From Hyphobacterium sp. (GTDB lineage Bacteria > Pseudomonadota > Alphaproteobacteria > Caulobacterales > Maricaulaceae), in assembly GCA_021604625.1 (NCBI GenBank), contig BQJI01000003.1, positions 1-41,114 of the forward strand: a stretch of DNA of 41,114 nt. The letters run 5' to 3'. A model generated the notes under the pieces. The model saw only the letters and a program-made list of their open reading frames with translations, did not search any database and had not been told where the DNA came from. The position numbers and the translations under genes are program-made. Numbering within the stretch: the stretch's first letter is position 1; every line of letters begins with the position of its first letter. Shown here piece after piece: positions 18,074 through 26,823 of this stretch.

Positions 18074-20110
18074 TCAGCTGATTTCATGGTCATCGCGAGA
18101 GAGGTCGCGGCGCATTTCGTACAATTCGGCGTGGAGTGAATCCAGTTCGAGTTCCAATTGTTGAAGCGAAAGTTGGCTATTCGCCTCTCCACCGGTCGCT
18201 ATTTTGAGCGCTTTAAGTACACTTTTTACAATCCGGCGCATTTTGATCGCCACTACCACGCCAAACGTAATACTGAATCCGAACATTCCGGTCATGATAA
18301 TCCAGACTCGCCATTCTGGCAGCAGTGCCGCAGCAAGTGCAAGAAAGACCATTATTCCTGTGCTTCCTATGACAAATCCGAGATTGCGTCGGAAGCTCGG
18401 AAACCAGGAATCAAGATATCGTGCAGCGAAGTTTGCCCGTATTGCCGTACCGCCGCGTCCGGAAGACTTCCTGTGTGCCACATCTTTATTTTTTTGGGGT
18501 CTTGCGGGCTGGTCTATGACACTTTGCAGCCTGGCCCACTCGAATACGCCCGGATCGCTCTCATCTGTCACACTTCGAACCGTCATCCCTTGGTTTTCAA
18601 GAGACTGGCGCGCCAGTCTCAAATGTTCATCTATGAGCGATGTGAGGTGTGCGTCCTCTGTGTCTATACCACTTTCCAGCTGATCTGTTTCGCGCCTTGA
18701 AACGGGGAGGTCGATACCGACAAGCACAAGGTCTGAAAAGCCCAAATAGGCGGCAAGTTGCATCATCGTAATTGCAACGTTGTGTGATTGAATGACGCGG
18801 GCCGTTGCGTCGGTAGAAAACATGGAGTCCGGCAAGTCATCGACTGTTCCCGGTTCGTCGTTGAAATAGTAACGGTTAGGAGCTTGCGGGATCAGGTCAC
18901 GGGTCCTCAGACGGCCACGATCGCCATTTCTCAAACCCATTTCGGCAGGGAAAAAAGCGATCATGTCGGGTTCAGTATCCAACATTGCCTCAATGTCCGG
19001 CGCATGATCAGCAAGAATTCGGGCATTGGCGCACGTATAATAAGCGGGCCGCCAATCAATTCTGTCGAGAATCAGGTGCATAGCATCGCAGGCAAAGACC
19101 GTCTCGTTCTTCAACAAAGCCAGATCTGTCATTTCAAGTGAGGACGGATTTCCGAGAATGATGCAACGCTCACCTTGGTGAGCGTCCTTGAGCAGGGAAA
19201 AATCACTCACCGGCTCCCGGGATTCCATTGTGATGCTAAAACGTGATCCTCCGCCTTCTGTCAGCGATGAAGTCCGTCGTCTGACCTTATCCATGCGTAT
19301 TATGGGTGAATCCAATACACGCAAACGGGTGTCGAGCTTGTCGAGCTCATCCTGATTTAGCTCCAGCGGGCGTTTCGGGATAAACGAACCGAATGCATCG
19401 CGAAAACCTGAGTCCAAAACTTCAAGTTCGCGCTTGAGTATGCTTCGTACTTCACGCTTGTAGCGGGCCAGCGAAACCACAGACCGTTGCCCCGGCCTCA
19501 CCCGGAAACAGCCTAGCATTCGGTCCACAGAATAGAGATGTGCATGGCGGAAAAAACGCGCCCACAAATCAAAGTCATTGGCGACATTGAAACTTGTATC
19601 GAGCCCGCCACCAGCACGATCCCAAAGGCTGCGTCGCCAGAATGTCGACTCTTGCTGAATCCAAAAATGGTCACCTGCCAAAAACCGCAGACGTGACCAC
19701 GGCCGCACGCTACCCACATAGTCGATCTCGCTTCGGACATTCATGGTGCTTGGGCGACCGGTCATCCATTCAATTTCCGGATGAGTTTCGAAAATATACG
19801 CCACCTGAGACAGGCATCCCGGATGTAGGATGTCGTCAGAATTAATCCAGCCCATGATTTCGCCATCAGTAAGCGCAAATCCTTTGTTTACGGCATCGGC
19901 ATGGCCATTGTCTGGCGCACTAATTAAGCTCGCCAAGCGGTCGCGGTAGTGTTCGAATATCAGCCGTGATCCGTCAGTGCTGGCCCCGTCAGCAATAACA
20001 TATTGTAGGGCCGGATAATTCTGATCCAAAACGGATTCAATGGTTTCGCGAACGAAATCCGCCCCATTGTAATTGGGAGTGACGATGCTGATTGTGGGAG
20101 GGCTGTTCAC
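18074..20110 (-). CDS. GT2 glycosyltransferase fused to an MptE/DUF115-like domain and a membrane segment
   Basis: The likely start is GTG 20110, which overlaps the upstream stop in GTGA; the tracked start at 20176 overlaps that gene by 70 bases. The ~678 residues fall in three parts. Residues ~5-225 are a GT2 domain (TISIVTPNYNGADFV, DGASTDGS, WINSDDILHPG). Residues ~310-560 resemble the MptE/DUF115 fold (GERCIILGNPSSLEMTDLAL, WRPAYYTCANARI, LVLVGIDLP). Two hydrophobic helices at ~600-650 precede a short heptad-like tail. The middle domain in other bacteria belongs to glycosyltransferases and motility-associated factors. The combination suggests a membrane-bound bifunctional transferase; substrates are unknown. 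Confidence 0.7.
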   Translation of the reverse strand: MNSPPTISIVTPNYNGADFVRETIESVLDQNYPALQYVIADGASTDGSRLIFEHYRDRLASLISAPDNGHADAVNKGFALTDGEIMGWINSDDILHPGCLSQVAYIFETHPEIEWMTGRPSTMNVRSEIDYVGSVRPWSRLRFLAGDHFWIQQESTFWRRSLWDRAGGGLDTSFNVANDFDLWARFFRHAHLYSVDRMLGCFRVRPGQRSVVSLARYKREVRSILKRELEVLDSGFRDAFGSFIPKRPLELNQDELDKLDTRLRVLDSPIIRMDKVRRRTSSLTEGGGSRFSITMESREPVSDFSLLKDAHQGERCIILGNPSSLEMTDLALLKNETVFACDAMHLILDRIDWRPAYYTCANARILADHAPDIEAMLDTEPDMIAFFPAEMGLRNGDRGRLRTRDLIPQAPNRYYFNDEPGTVDDLPDSMFSTDATARVIQSHNVAITMMQLAAYLGFSDLVLVGIDLPVSRRETDQLESGIDTEDAHLTSLIDEHLRLARQSLENQGMTVRSVTDESDPGVFEWARLQSVIDQPARPQKNKDVAHRKSSGRGGTAIRANFAARYLDSWFPSFRRNLGFVIGSTGIMVFLALAAALLPEWRVWIIMTGMFGFSITFGVVVAIKMRRIVKSVLKALKIATGGEANSQLSLQQLELELDSLHAELYEMRRDLSRDDHEIS

Positions 20111-20859
20111 GGTGCCAACTTTCGACGCGATAGCGTTTCCGCGGCTAGTGAAAACAAACTTTTGGTGGCGGCCCACCCACCCGCATTTCGCCTGACCAAA
20201 CCGAACACCTCCGTTAGTCGCCGCCAGGAGACTTGATAGGTCTTAGTCGCTCTGCCCATAAAGACAAAAGACAGATTTTGTTGGATAAAGTGAAATTTTG
20301 CTCCGGAATTAAAAAGGCGAATCCAGAGATCCCAGTCCATAACGAAATGCAAAGCCGGATTTAGGCCTCCGACAACCTCAACGCTCGTGCGTCGCGCGAA
20401 ACATGAGGGTTGTGATATGATATTGGACCGCAATATCAGCGACGAAATATGTTCGACCTGATCATGACTTCCAACTACATTGCCGCTGGTATTCACGAAA
20501 TTCGACAGTCCATACACCACATCAAGCGTCGGTTCTGCCAATAGTGCGGCATGAACCAATTCCAGAGTGTCGGGTGCCAGTCTATCGTCAGCGTTCAACC
20601 AAAACACGAAATCCGATTCAGTATTATTCCAACCTTCAATGATGGCCGCAGACTGTCCCGAATCCGGTCCGGTGCGGTAATAGGCAAGGTCCAAACTGGA
20701 AGAACGCACTGCCTCAGCTACGCGGGGGTCATTCGAAGCATCCATCAAGGCTACTTGCAGCGGAGGTGTCTGGACCGCCAGACTTTCCAGTGTTTCAGAA
20801 ATCAAAGGGTGCCAGCTACCAACCGGAATAGCGACTGCAAAACTTGTACCTTTGCTCAT
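20107..20859 (-). CDS. GT2 family glycosyltransferase
   Basis: I choose ATG 20859 (MSKGTSFAVAIPVGSW) because the strand-1 motif follows at once; the tracked start 20937 adds 26 residues without family likeness. About 250 residues. AVAIPVGSWHPLISETLESL, MDASNDPR and FVFWLNADDRLAPDTLEL show the GT2 nucleotide-binding half with its DD motif, and FVMDWDLWIRLF is the downstream acidic motif. It ends in a 4-base GTGA overlap with the next gene, so the two are coupled. Confidence 0.8.
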   Translation of the reverse strand: MSKGTSFAVAIPVGSWHPLISETLESLAVQTPPLQVALMDASNDPRVAEAVRSSSLDLAYYRTGPDSGQSAAIIEGWNNTESDFVFWLNADDRLAPDTLELVHAALLAEPTLDVVYGLSNFVNTSGNVVGSHDQVEHISSLILRSNIISQPSCFARRTSVEVVGGLNPALHFVMDWDLWIRLFNSGAKFHFIQQNLSFVFMGRATKTYQVSWRRLTEVFGLVRRNAGGWAATKSLFSLAAETLSRRKLAP

Positions 20860-21052
20860 GCTAATTTTGCCGTGCGATGAAAATTTTGGTTTTTTGTCAT
20901 AGCAATACTCACCGGGCAGGTACTGAGCATTCAGCAAATTGTCAATTGCAACACGCCGATATTCAACAATATACCTTATGTATGATAGCAGGTTTAATGG
21001 GCAAGAAAACGACCGTGAAGCGAGTTATTGGCGGCTAGAGAACGCGAGTTTC

Positions 21053-22072
21053 TTAGTCGCGTAAACCGCGCTTGGTATTTTTCTGAACCGGGCGCACATC
21101 GGGTGCTCGCCTGATCAATTTTATAGGTGAGAGTGTCATCGCCCGCAAGATTTCGAATGAACCAATAACTTTTCGCGCCTGGATTTCTCGGCGGGCTTCA
21201 AAAACGGAAGGAAGACCGCGAACTGCATCAGCAGACGCTCTGAACGTGCAATTGAATGTGCCGTGAAATACGCTGCGTCCAAGAAACGCCACATTTGCAA
21301 GTACCATCAATGGAGTTGCGGCCCACAATAAGATAAATGGAATATTTTTGAACCAGGTCCATATCCGGTTCCGTGTTCCATGGTAAATTGTGAATTCCGA
21401 CCGTCGGCCTGAAATGCCGGACCCAACGTGGGCGACGATTGATCGGCTTGAATGCACACAAACGCCGCCAAAAAGCCTCAGCCTAAACGCCAGGTCGACA
21501 TCCTCGACATAACAAAAATAGCTCTCATCAAATCCGCCGGACTTCACAAACAGCATTCGTTCGTAGAAAGCGGCTGCCGCGCAGGGACCGAATACGAAGC
21601 CATCATTTTCTGGTGCGTTCTCGACCGGCCAGCCGAAGCCACCGCGCCATGCCAAGCCAAATATTGAGAATGCATCTCCAACACCATCTAGGAGTTCAGG
21701 CTGCAATTTTGAAATCTGCGTACATCCCACCATTGTCGCATTGTGTTGATTAGCGCAGTGAATCGCCTGTTCCAGCCAATCTATTGCAGGCACAGTGTCT
21801 GGGTTTAACATCGCAATCCATTCGGCACTTCCTAACGCCGCGCCTTGATTGCACGCGGCGGCAAACCCCACATTTTCCTTGTTATGAACAATGGTAAATC
21901 GCTCATCATCTTGATGTAACAAGGCGGCCGATCCGTCGGTGGAATGATTGTCGATGAGATAGACATGAAACGATGAGAGTGTCTGCTGTTTTACCGCCTC
22001 GATGCATTCTTCAATAAATTTGCCACCGTTAAAATTCACGATGACGATATCAACCTGTGGTCGGGCTGCCAT
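21053..22072 (-). CDS. GT2 glycosyltransferase, rhamnosyltransferase (WbbL)-like
   Basis: I choose ATG 22072 (MAARPQVDIVIVNFNGG); the tracked start at 22375 runs into the divergent glmM gene. About 339 residues. VDIVIVNFNGG, IDNHSTDGSA, NVGFAAACNQGA and AMLNPDTVP are the family motifs of WbbL-type rhamnosyltransferases, and FFCYVEDVDLAFRLR-like text (CYVEDVDLAFRL) is the ED acidic motif. A hydrophobic segment around IPFILLWAATPLMVLANVAF follows. The donor could be dTDP-rhamnose, but no rml genes are in the window. Confidence 0.85.
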   Translation of the reverse strand: MAARPQVDIVIVNFNGGKFIEECIEAVKQQTLSSFHVYLIDNHSTDGSAALLHQDDERFTIVHNKENVGFAAACNQGAALGSAEWIAMLNPDTVPAIDWLEQAIHCANQHNATMVGCTQISKLQPELLDGVGDAFSIFGLAWRGGFGWPVENAPENDGFVFGPCAAAAFYERMLFVKSGGFDESYFCYVEDVDLAFRLRLFGGVCVHSSRSIVAHVGSGISGRRSEFTIYHGTRNRIWTWFKNIPFILLWAATPLMVLANVAFLGRSVFHGTFNCTFRASADAVRGLPSVFEARREIQARKVIGSFEILRAMTLSPIKLIRRAPDVRPVQKNTKRGLRD

Positions 22073-22259
22073 GATTTTTGCCTTTTGTGTGCCAGTTTCA
22101 GACCAACCCATCAATCGGTTGTCGAGGACACCACTTTGATTTGATGCTTCGCCAATGAAGTCAAATCGACAGCTCGCCGCTGGCATTGATAATAGGTGCG
22201 CTTGCGAAAGATTGCTATTGATAGGTTTACAAGATCGTGGGCGTTGAGAATTGAGATAA

Positions 22260-23615
22260 ATGACAAATAAAAAACAGTATTTTGGTACCGACGGTATTCG
22301 GGCAACTGTAAATTCGCCATCTATGACGCCTATGCTCGCCATGCAGTTGGGTATGGCAGCAGGGCAATTTTTCAAGCGGCGGGGTGACCATCGGCATTCG
22401 GTCGTGATCGGGAAGGATACACGCTTATCCGGTTATATGTTGGAAACGGCTTTGGTTTCAGGCTTTACCGCAGTCGGCATGGATGTCTTCCAGTTTGGCC
22501 CCATTCCGACGCCGGCCGTGGCGCAGTTGACTCGATCGCTCAGGGCAGATCTGGGCGTAATGATCACAGCTTCTCATAACCCGCATTATGATAACGGAAT
22601 AAAGCTTTTTGGGCCAGACGGGTTTAAACTTTCCGACTCGGCAGAATCGGAAATCGAAGCACTAATGAAGACACCGAAAAACATTTTGCTCGCTAAACCA
22701 GATCATCTGGGGCGCGCGAAACGAATTGACGACGCGCAGGCACGATATATTGAAATAGCAAAGTCGACGTTCCCAAAAAACATGAATCTATCGGGACTCC
22801 GCATAGTTGTGGATTGCGCAAATGGCGCTGCCTATAAGGTTGCCCCAGCTGCTTTTTGGGAGCTTGGAGCTGAAGTAATACCGATTCACGCTGAACCTGA
22901 TGGTTACAATATCAACCATAAATGTGGCGCGACCAATCTGGGTTCGCTCGTCGATAAAGTGCTGGAGGCACGCGCTGATATCGGAATTGCGTTCGATGGT
23001 GACGCGGACAGGTTGATTGTAGTCGACGAGCGTGGGCATATCGTTGATGGAGATCAATTGCTTGCGCTCATTGCGTCTGAATGGGCGTCGTCAAACAAGC
23101 TTCGCGGGAACATGGTCGTTGCAACAGTCATGGCCAATAGGGGCCTTGAGCTTTTCCTTGATACAAAGGGCCTGGGGCTCGAAAGGACAAATGTGGGCGA
23201 TCGATACGTCGTGGAGAAAATGCGCGAATTAAGGGCTAATGTCGGCGGGGAACAATCAGGACACATGATATTGACTGATTTCGCGACGACCGGCGATGGT
23301 CTAATCGCAGCTTTTCAGTTGCTCGCAATTCTGAAGCAGAAGGATCAACTGGTGAGCGATAGTTGTCGCGCATTTGAACCAACGCCACAAATGCTCACTA
23401 ATTTGGCAGTTGCAAACGGAGCCGCTGTTTTGGCGAATAATGAAGTCCGGCAAGCGATTGCCGATGCGGAATCATATCTTGGAAGAAATGGAAGAATCCT
23501 TGTGCGAGCCTCCGGAACCGAACCGGTTATTAGATTGATGGCCGAGGGCGATAAGGTAGCGTGCGATGAAGCCATCAAAATCGTGACAACGGCGATAAAT
23601 CAAAACCCCGAATGA
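22260..23615 (+). CDS. glmM: Phosphoglucosamine mutase (GlmM family)
   Basis: A 451-residue protein of normal family length. [11 protein letters not shown] opens it, the phosphoserine loop TASHNP has Ser at ~105, the metal loop DGDADR is at ~246 and the phosphate-binding loop [12 protein letters not shown] is near the C-terminus. It interconverts glucosamine-6-phosphate and glucosamine-1-phosphate on the way to UDP-GlcNAc. Its place inside a polysaccharide locus suggests either a second copy dedicated to the glycan or a relocated housekeeping gene. It is divergent from the GT2 gene to its left, with 187 bases between the starts. Confidence 0.9.
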   Translation: MTNKKQYFGTDGIRATVNSPSMTPMLAMQLGMAAGQFFKRRGDHRHSVVIGKDTRLSGYMLETALVSGFTAVGMDVFQFGPIPTPAVAQLTRSLRADLGVMITASHNPHYDNGIKLFGPDGFKLSDSAESEIEALMKTPKNILLAKPDHLGRAKRIDDAQARYIEIAKSTFPKNMNLSGLRIVVDCANGAAYKVAPAAFWELGAEVIPIHAEPDGYNINHKCGATNLGSLVDKVLEARADIGIAFDGDADRLIVVDERGHIVDGDQLLALIASEWASSNKLRGNMVVATVMANRGLELFLDTKGLGLERTNVGDRYVVEKMRELRANVGGEQSGHMILTDFATTGDGLIAAFQLLAILKQKDQLVSDSCRAFEPTPQMLTNLAVANGAAVLANNEVRQAIADAESYLGRNGRILVRASGTEPVIRLMAEGDKVACDEAIKIVTTAINQNPE

Positions 23616-23646
23616 CAATTTCGCGGACGATTACAGGGATATTATT

Positions 23647-24255
23647 GTGATTTTACGTGCATCCGGTGCCATTTTTTACCCAGCGAGCGTATTGTTGCTA
23701 GGGATTATGATTTTTTTGCCGCTATTGTTAAACGGGCGACAGCAGACCCAAAGAATCCAGAACATTATAGATTTTGGTATTATTGCAGATTTTGATCGGC
23801 TGCAGTCGCTTGTAACGGGTCCAGGAATTTCAATGGCAGTAGCAAGTGATGGTCGCGGTGGTCAGACCGTAGCGGTCACTGCAGGAAATTATCTGGGGGA
23901 CCCGAATATCACGCCCTCAGCTGGGGGGTTTATCCCGCTCTCTCCGCGAGAATTGGGAGTCGTTCAGGGGCATAGTCTTCGTGTTTCATTTTTTGTGGAA
24001 GCTGCGCCGGGAAGCGACGTAGACCTTGTTAACGTCGGTGTATTTCAACGGGGCATAGGGCAGAATGGTTGGGAGTTGCATGAATTTCCACCACAAAATG
24101 AGCCTATTATCGTTACTGTGACGCCGCCCCAATGTGAGGCCGAATATGGTTTCTTCGGTGTTTGGCCTTCCGCGATCGGCGAACCGGGTGTGCTGCATCT
24201 GAATAGGATACATGTCGAAATTCTGGAACCGCTTGATTGTGGGGAACGGTCTTGA
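23647..24255 (+). CDS. Membrane-anchored hypothetical protein
   Basis: A 202-residue protein from GTG 23647. A single N-terminal hydrophobic segment (ASVLLLGIMIFLPLLL) is followed by an extracytoplasmic part rich in beta-type sequence (LRVSFFVEAAPGSD, GVLHLNRIHVEIL), which could be a jelly-roll or carbohydrate-binding fold. I do not recognise a family. It lies 31 bases after glmM and overlaps the next gene by TTGA, so it is probably part of the same operon and may help handle the glycan outside the membrane. Confidence 0.6.
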   Translation: MILRASGAIFYPASVLLLGIMIFLPLLLNGRQQTQRIQNIIDFGIIADFDRLQSLVTGPGISMAVASDGRGGQTVAVTAGNYLGDPNITPSAGGFIPLSPRELGVVQGHSLRVSFFVEAAPGSDVDLVNVGVFQRGIGQNGWELHEFPPQNEPIIVTVTPPQCEAEYGFFGVWPSAIGEPGVLHLNRIHVEILEPLDCGERS

Positions 24256-25229
24256 AAAACCCATTGAAAATTGTGGTAACCGGTGCAGCAGGTTTCATCG
24301 GATATCATGCGGTGAAATCATTGCTCGCTACCGGGCATTCCGTACTGGCGATCGATAATCTGAACGATTATTATGATGCCAAAATTAAAACGGACCGTTT
24401 AGAAAACATTGGAGCCGATAAGAGTTTTTGCTTCGAGCAAGTCGACGTCGCTGATCACAGAAGAATAGTTGATATTTTTCAAAAATACGCCCCGTCGCGA
24501 GTTTTACATCTAGCTGCTCAGGCGGGTGTGAGGTATTCAATTGAAAACCCTTTTACATATATAGAGTCAAACATAAGAGGTCATTTATCAATTCTTGAGG
24601 CGGTACGTAATACACCTTCGATCAGGCATCTCATATATGCTTCGTCAAGTTCAGTTTATGGAAATAATACCGATGCGCCCTTCTCGGAAGGTGATCGAGT
24701 TGATAAACCAGTGTCACTTTATGCAGCAACAAAAAGAGCCGACGAACTTATGAGTGAGAGTTATTCGGAGCTCTATCAAATTCCCCAAACAGGACTTCGG
24801 TTCTTTACTGTTTATGGCCCTTGGGGGCGTCCGGACATGGCGTACTGGTCGTTTACCAAGGCAATTCTCGCATCCACGCCAATTAACGTTTACAACGGAG
24901 GAGAATTAGAGCGCGACTTTACATACATAGACGATGTGATTCAGGCCATTATTAGAATTGTTGAAGATGTGCCAAAAAACAAATCTAACCGAATTTACAA
25001 TATAGGGGGTTCGCATCCGAGAAATCTTCATGAATTTATTGACATAATATCTTCGGCGTGTGGAAAAACAGCTATATGTAAAAATTATCCGATGCAAAAG
25101 GGCGATGTTTATTGTACATATGCCGATTTAACAAAGATAAAAGAAGATTATCATTATAAACCCGAAATTACTTTGGAAATTGGCATTCCAAAATTTGTGA
25201 ATTGGTATAAACAATATCATGAGATATAG
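24252..25229 (+). CDS. NAD-dependent epimerase, UDP-glucuronate 4-epimerase-like
   Basis: The start is probably TTG 24252, which overlaps the upstream stop by TTGA; TTG 24237 is also open. About 325 residues. VTGAAGFIGYHAV is the NAD loop, IDNLNDYYDAKIKTDRL is the CapI/LpsL-type signature, Tyr-Lys is in SLYAATKRADE, and RFFTVYGPWGRPDMAYW is typical of UDP-glucuronate 4-epimerases. It would supply UDP-galacturonate for the glycan. The gene is clearly AT-rich against the flanking region to the right, which suggests recent transfer. Confidence 0.85.
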   Translation: MKNPLKIVVTGAAGFIGYHAVKSLLATGHSVLAIDNLNDYYDAKIKTDRLENIGADKSFCFEQVDVADHRRIVDIFQKYAPSRVLHLAAQAGVRYSIENPFTYIESNIRGHLSILEAVRNTPSIRHLIYASSSSVYGNNTDAPFSEGDRVDKPVSLYAATKRADELMSESYSELYQIPQTGLRFFTVYGPWGRPDMAYWSFTKAILASTPINVYNGGELERDFTYIDDVIQAIIRIVEDVPKNKSNRIYNIGGSHPRNLHEFIDIISSACGKTAICKNYPMQKGDVYCTYADLTKIKEDYHYKPEITLEIGIPKFVNWYKQYHEI

Positions 25230-25440
25230 TAAAAAGATGAATTATTTTCAAAAATTGTATAATTATTCGATGTTATTCTAATGTAATTATTCCCAAGAAT
25301 CTGATGCGCATCTTAATACTTTGAGCTACCAAAATATGTACATATTTATTTTTTGCCGCGAGTTAATTGCCTGGCCGACGATGCGGACCTAGGCCAAGTG
25401 AAAGCTAGGTTGCGAAACATGTCGGATTTTGGAGAGGAAT
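25230..25440. other. AT-rich intergenic region
   Basis: An AT-rich stretch with no gene. It contains a perfect 16-base palindrome, aaatatgtacatattt, at 25332-25347, followed by attttttg. This may be a weak terminator for the epimerase transcript or a protein-binding site. Composition changes sharply to GC-rich by about 25.65 kb, marking the right edge of the transferred segment. Confidence 0.5.
25332..25355 (+). terminator. Possible AT-rich terminator or palindromic site
   Basis: Perfect inverted repeat aaatatgtacatattt followed by a T-rich run (attttttg). The stem is almost all A/T and so weak for a rho-independent terminator; an operator is an alternative. Confidence 0.3.
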
Positions 25441-25647
25441 ATGGGCGGAAGAGAAAGTCATGGAATTTATTCAATTGATACTGTGAATTGTTCCAGTGTC
25501 GTATTTAACACTTCGCGCGGGTCGTTTTTTGAAACTGTTTTTCGAATTAGCCAACCGAGCGCTGAAGTGATTTTTTGGTTGAAATATATTAGGCACGACG
25601 AACTGTATTCATCCCACTTAACCGCATGTGAAATGACTGAGATGTAA
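25441..25647 (+). CDS. Small hypothetical protein
   Basis: A 68-residue ORF from ATG 25441 with a good ribosome-binding site (ggagag four bases upstream). Its TAA is directly followed by the ATG of the AGE-family gene with no gap, which argues for coupled translation. SSVVFNTSRGSFFETVFRIS and LKYIRHDELYSSHL are not motifs I recognise. It could be a real small gene or a leader ORF; the contrast in base composition across the junction leaves doubt. Confidence 0.45.
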   Translation: MGGRESHGIYSIDTVNCSSVVFNTSRGSFFETVFRISQPSAEVIFWLKYIRHDELYSSHLTACEMTEM

Positions 25648-26823
25648 ATGGCTGCTCCACTTTCGTTAGCTGGCATCGGTGCGTGTTTTTGCGATTGGAT
25701 GCGTGACGCTGCTTTGCCGGTCTGGGCCGAGCGTGGATGGGACGATTCGCGTGGCGGTTTTCATGAATGCCTGCGTCTCGATGGTTCACCGGATGCCGAC
25801 GCTGTACGTCGCGTCCGGGCGCAGGCCCGTCAGGTCTATGTCTATGCACACGCGCATGAGCTCGGCTGGTTTGACGGCAAGGCGCTCGCGCTCAAGGGCT
25901 TTGATTATCTGGTCGACAAGGCATGGCAAACCGGCGGCGCCGGCGGCTGGGTCATGCGTCTCAATCCCGATGGCACTGTTGCCGACAAAACTTGCGACCT
26001 CTACGAACAAGCCTTTTCCTTATTGGCGCTTTCGCATGTTTATCGGCTGACTGGTGATGCGCAGGTCAAATCCCTGGCCCGGGAGACGCTCGCTTATATC
26101 GACGAAACGTTAGGTCATACTGCGGGGGGCTGGCGTGAGGCGGAGCCGGACCGCACACCCCGACGTCAAAATCCGCACATGCATATGTTTGAAGCCAGTC
26201 TTGCATTGCATGAAGCATTTGCCGGAAAGGGCCATCTGGCGCGGGCGGGCAATATATTACGGCTGATGCACGATCATTGGCTGTTTCCATCCGGCGGGCT
26301 CGCCGAATTCTTCAACCCGGACTGGTCGCCACTGACCGGGCCGGAGGGCCGCCGCACCGAGCCGGGTCATCAGTTTGAATGGGTCTGGTTGCTCGACCGC
26401 TATGCGGCGCTGTCCGGCGATGAAACGGGGCCGGAAGTCTCCAGCCTCTATGCTTTTGCCAAAGCCTATGGCCGATCTCCGGTTTCGGGGCTGATTGTTT
26501 CGGCGGTACGCGATGATGGGGTCGTTCTCGACGGATCGGCGCGGACCTGGCAACAGACGGAATATCTGAAAGCGGCGCTGGTTCAGGGGCAGACCGGACG
26601 ATCGGGCGGTTGGGGTAGTGCTCAGGATGCGCTGCACCAGCTCTTTACAAAATTCCTCAAACCGGCCCCCACCGGATGCTGGATTGACGCCTATGATGCG
26701 GCTGGTAATCCGGCCGTACAAAACATCACCGCTTCGACGCTTTATCATTTGCTGGTTGCGGCCATCGAAACCGACCGCGTGCTGGGCCACGAAGGCACAA
26801 CCGAACTCCGGATTGTGAAATGA
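25648..26823 (+). CDS. AGE-family epimerase/isomerase (mannose-6-phosphate isomerase-like)
   Basis: A 391-residue (alpha/alpha)6-barrel protein. GGFHECL, RRVRAQARQVYVYAHAHELG, NPHMHMFEASLALHEA and EPGHQFEWVWLLDRY carry the conserved Arg and His residues of the AGE superfamily. Members act as N-acylglucosamine 2-epimerases or as mannose/fructose(-6-phosphate) isomerases. The coupled downstream gene makes GDP-mannose, so fructose-6-phosphate to mannose-6-phosphate is the best guess. The stop overlaps the next ATG in ATGA. Confidence 0.8.
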   Translation: MAAPLSLAGIGACFCDWMRDAALPVWAERGWDDSRGGFHECLRLDGSPDADAVRRVRAQARQVYVYAHAHELGWFDGKALALKGFDYLVDKAWQTGGAGGWVMRLNPDGTVADKTCDLYEQAFSLLALSHVYRLTGDAQVKSLARETLAYIDETLGHTAGGWREAEPDRTPRRQNPHMHMFEASLALHEAFAGKGHLARAGNILRLMHDHWLFPSGGLAEFFNPDWSPLTGPEGRRTEPGHQFEWVWLLDRYAALSGDETGPEVSSLYAFAKAYGRSPVSGLIVSAVRDDGVVLDGSARTWQQTEYLKAALVQGQTGRSGGWGSAQDALHQLFTKFLKPAPTGCWIDAYDAAGNPAVQNITASTLYHLLVAAIETDRVLGHEGTTELRIVK

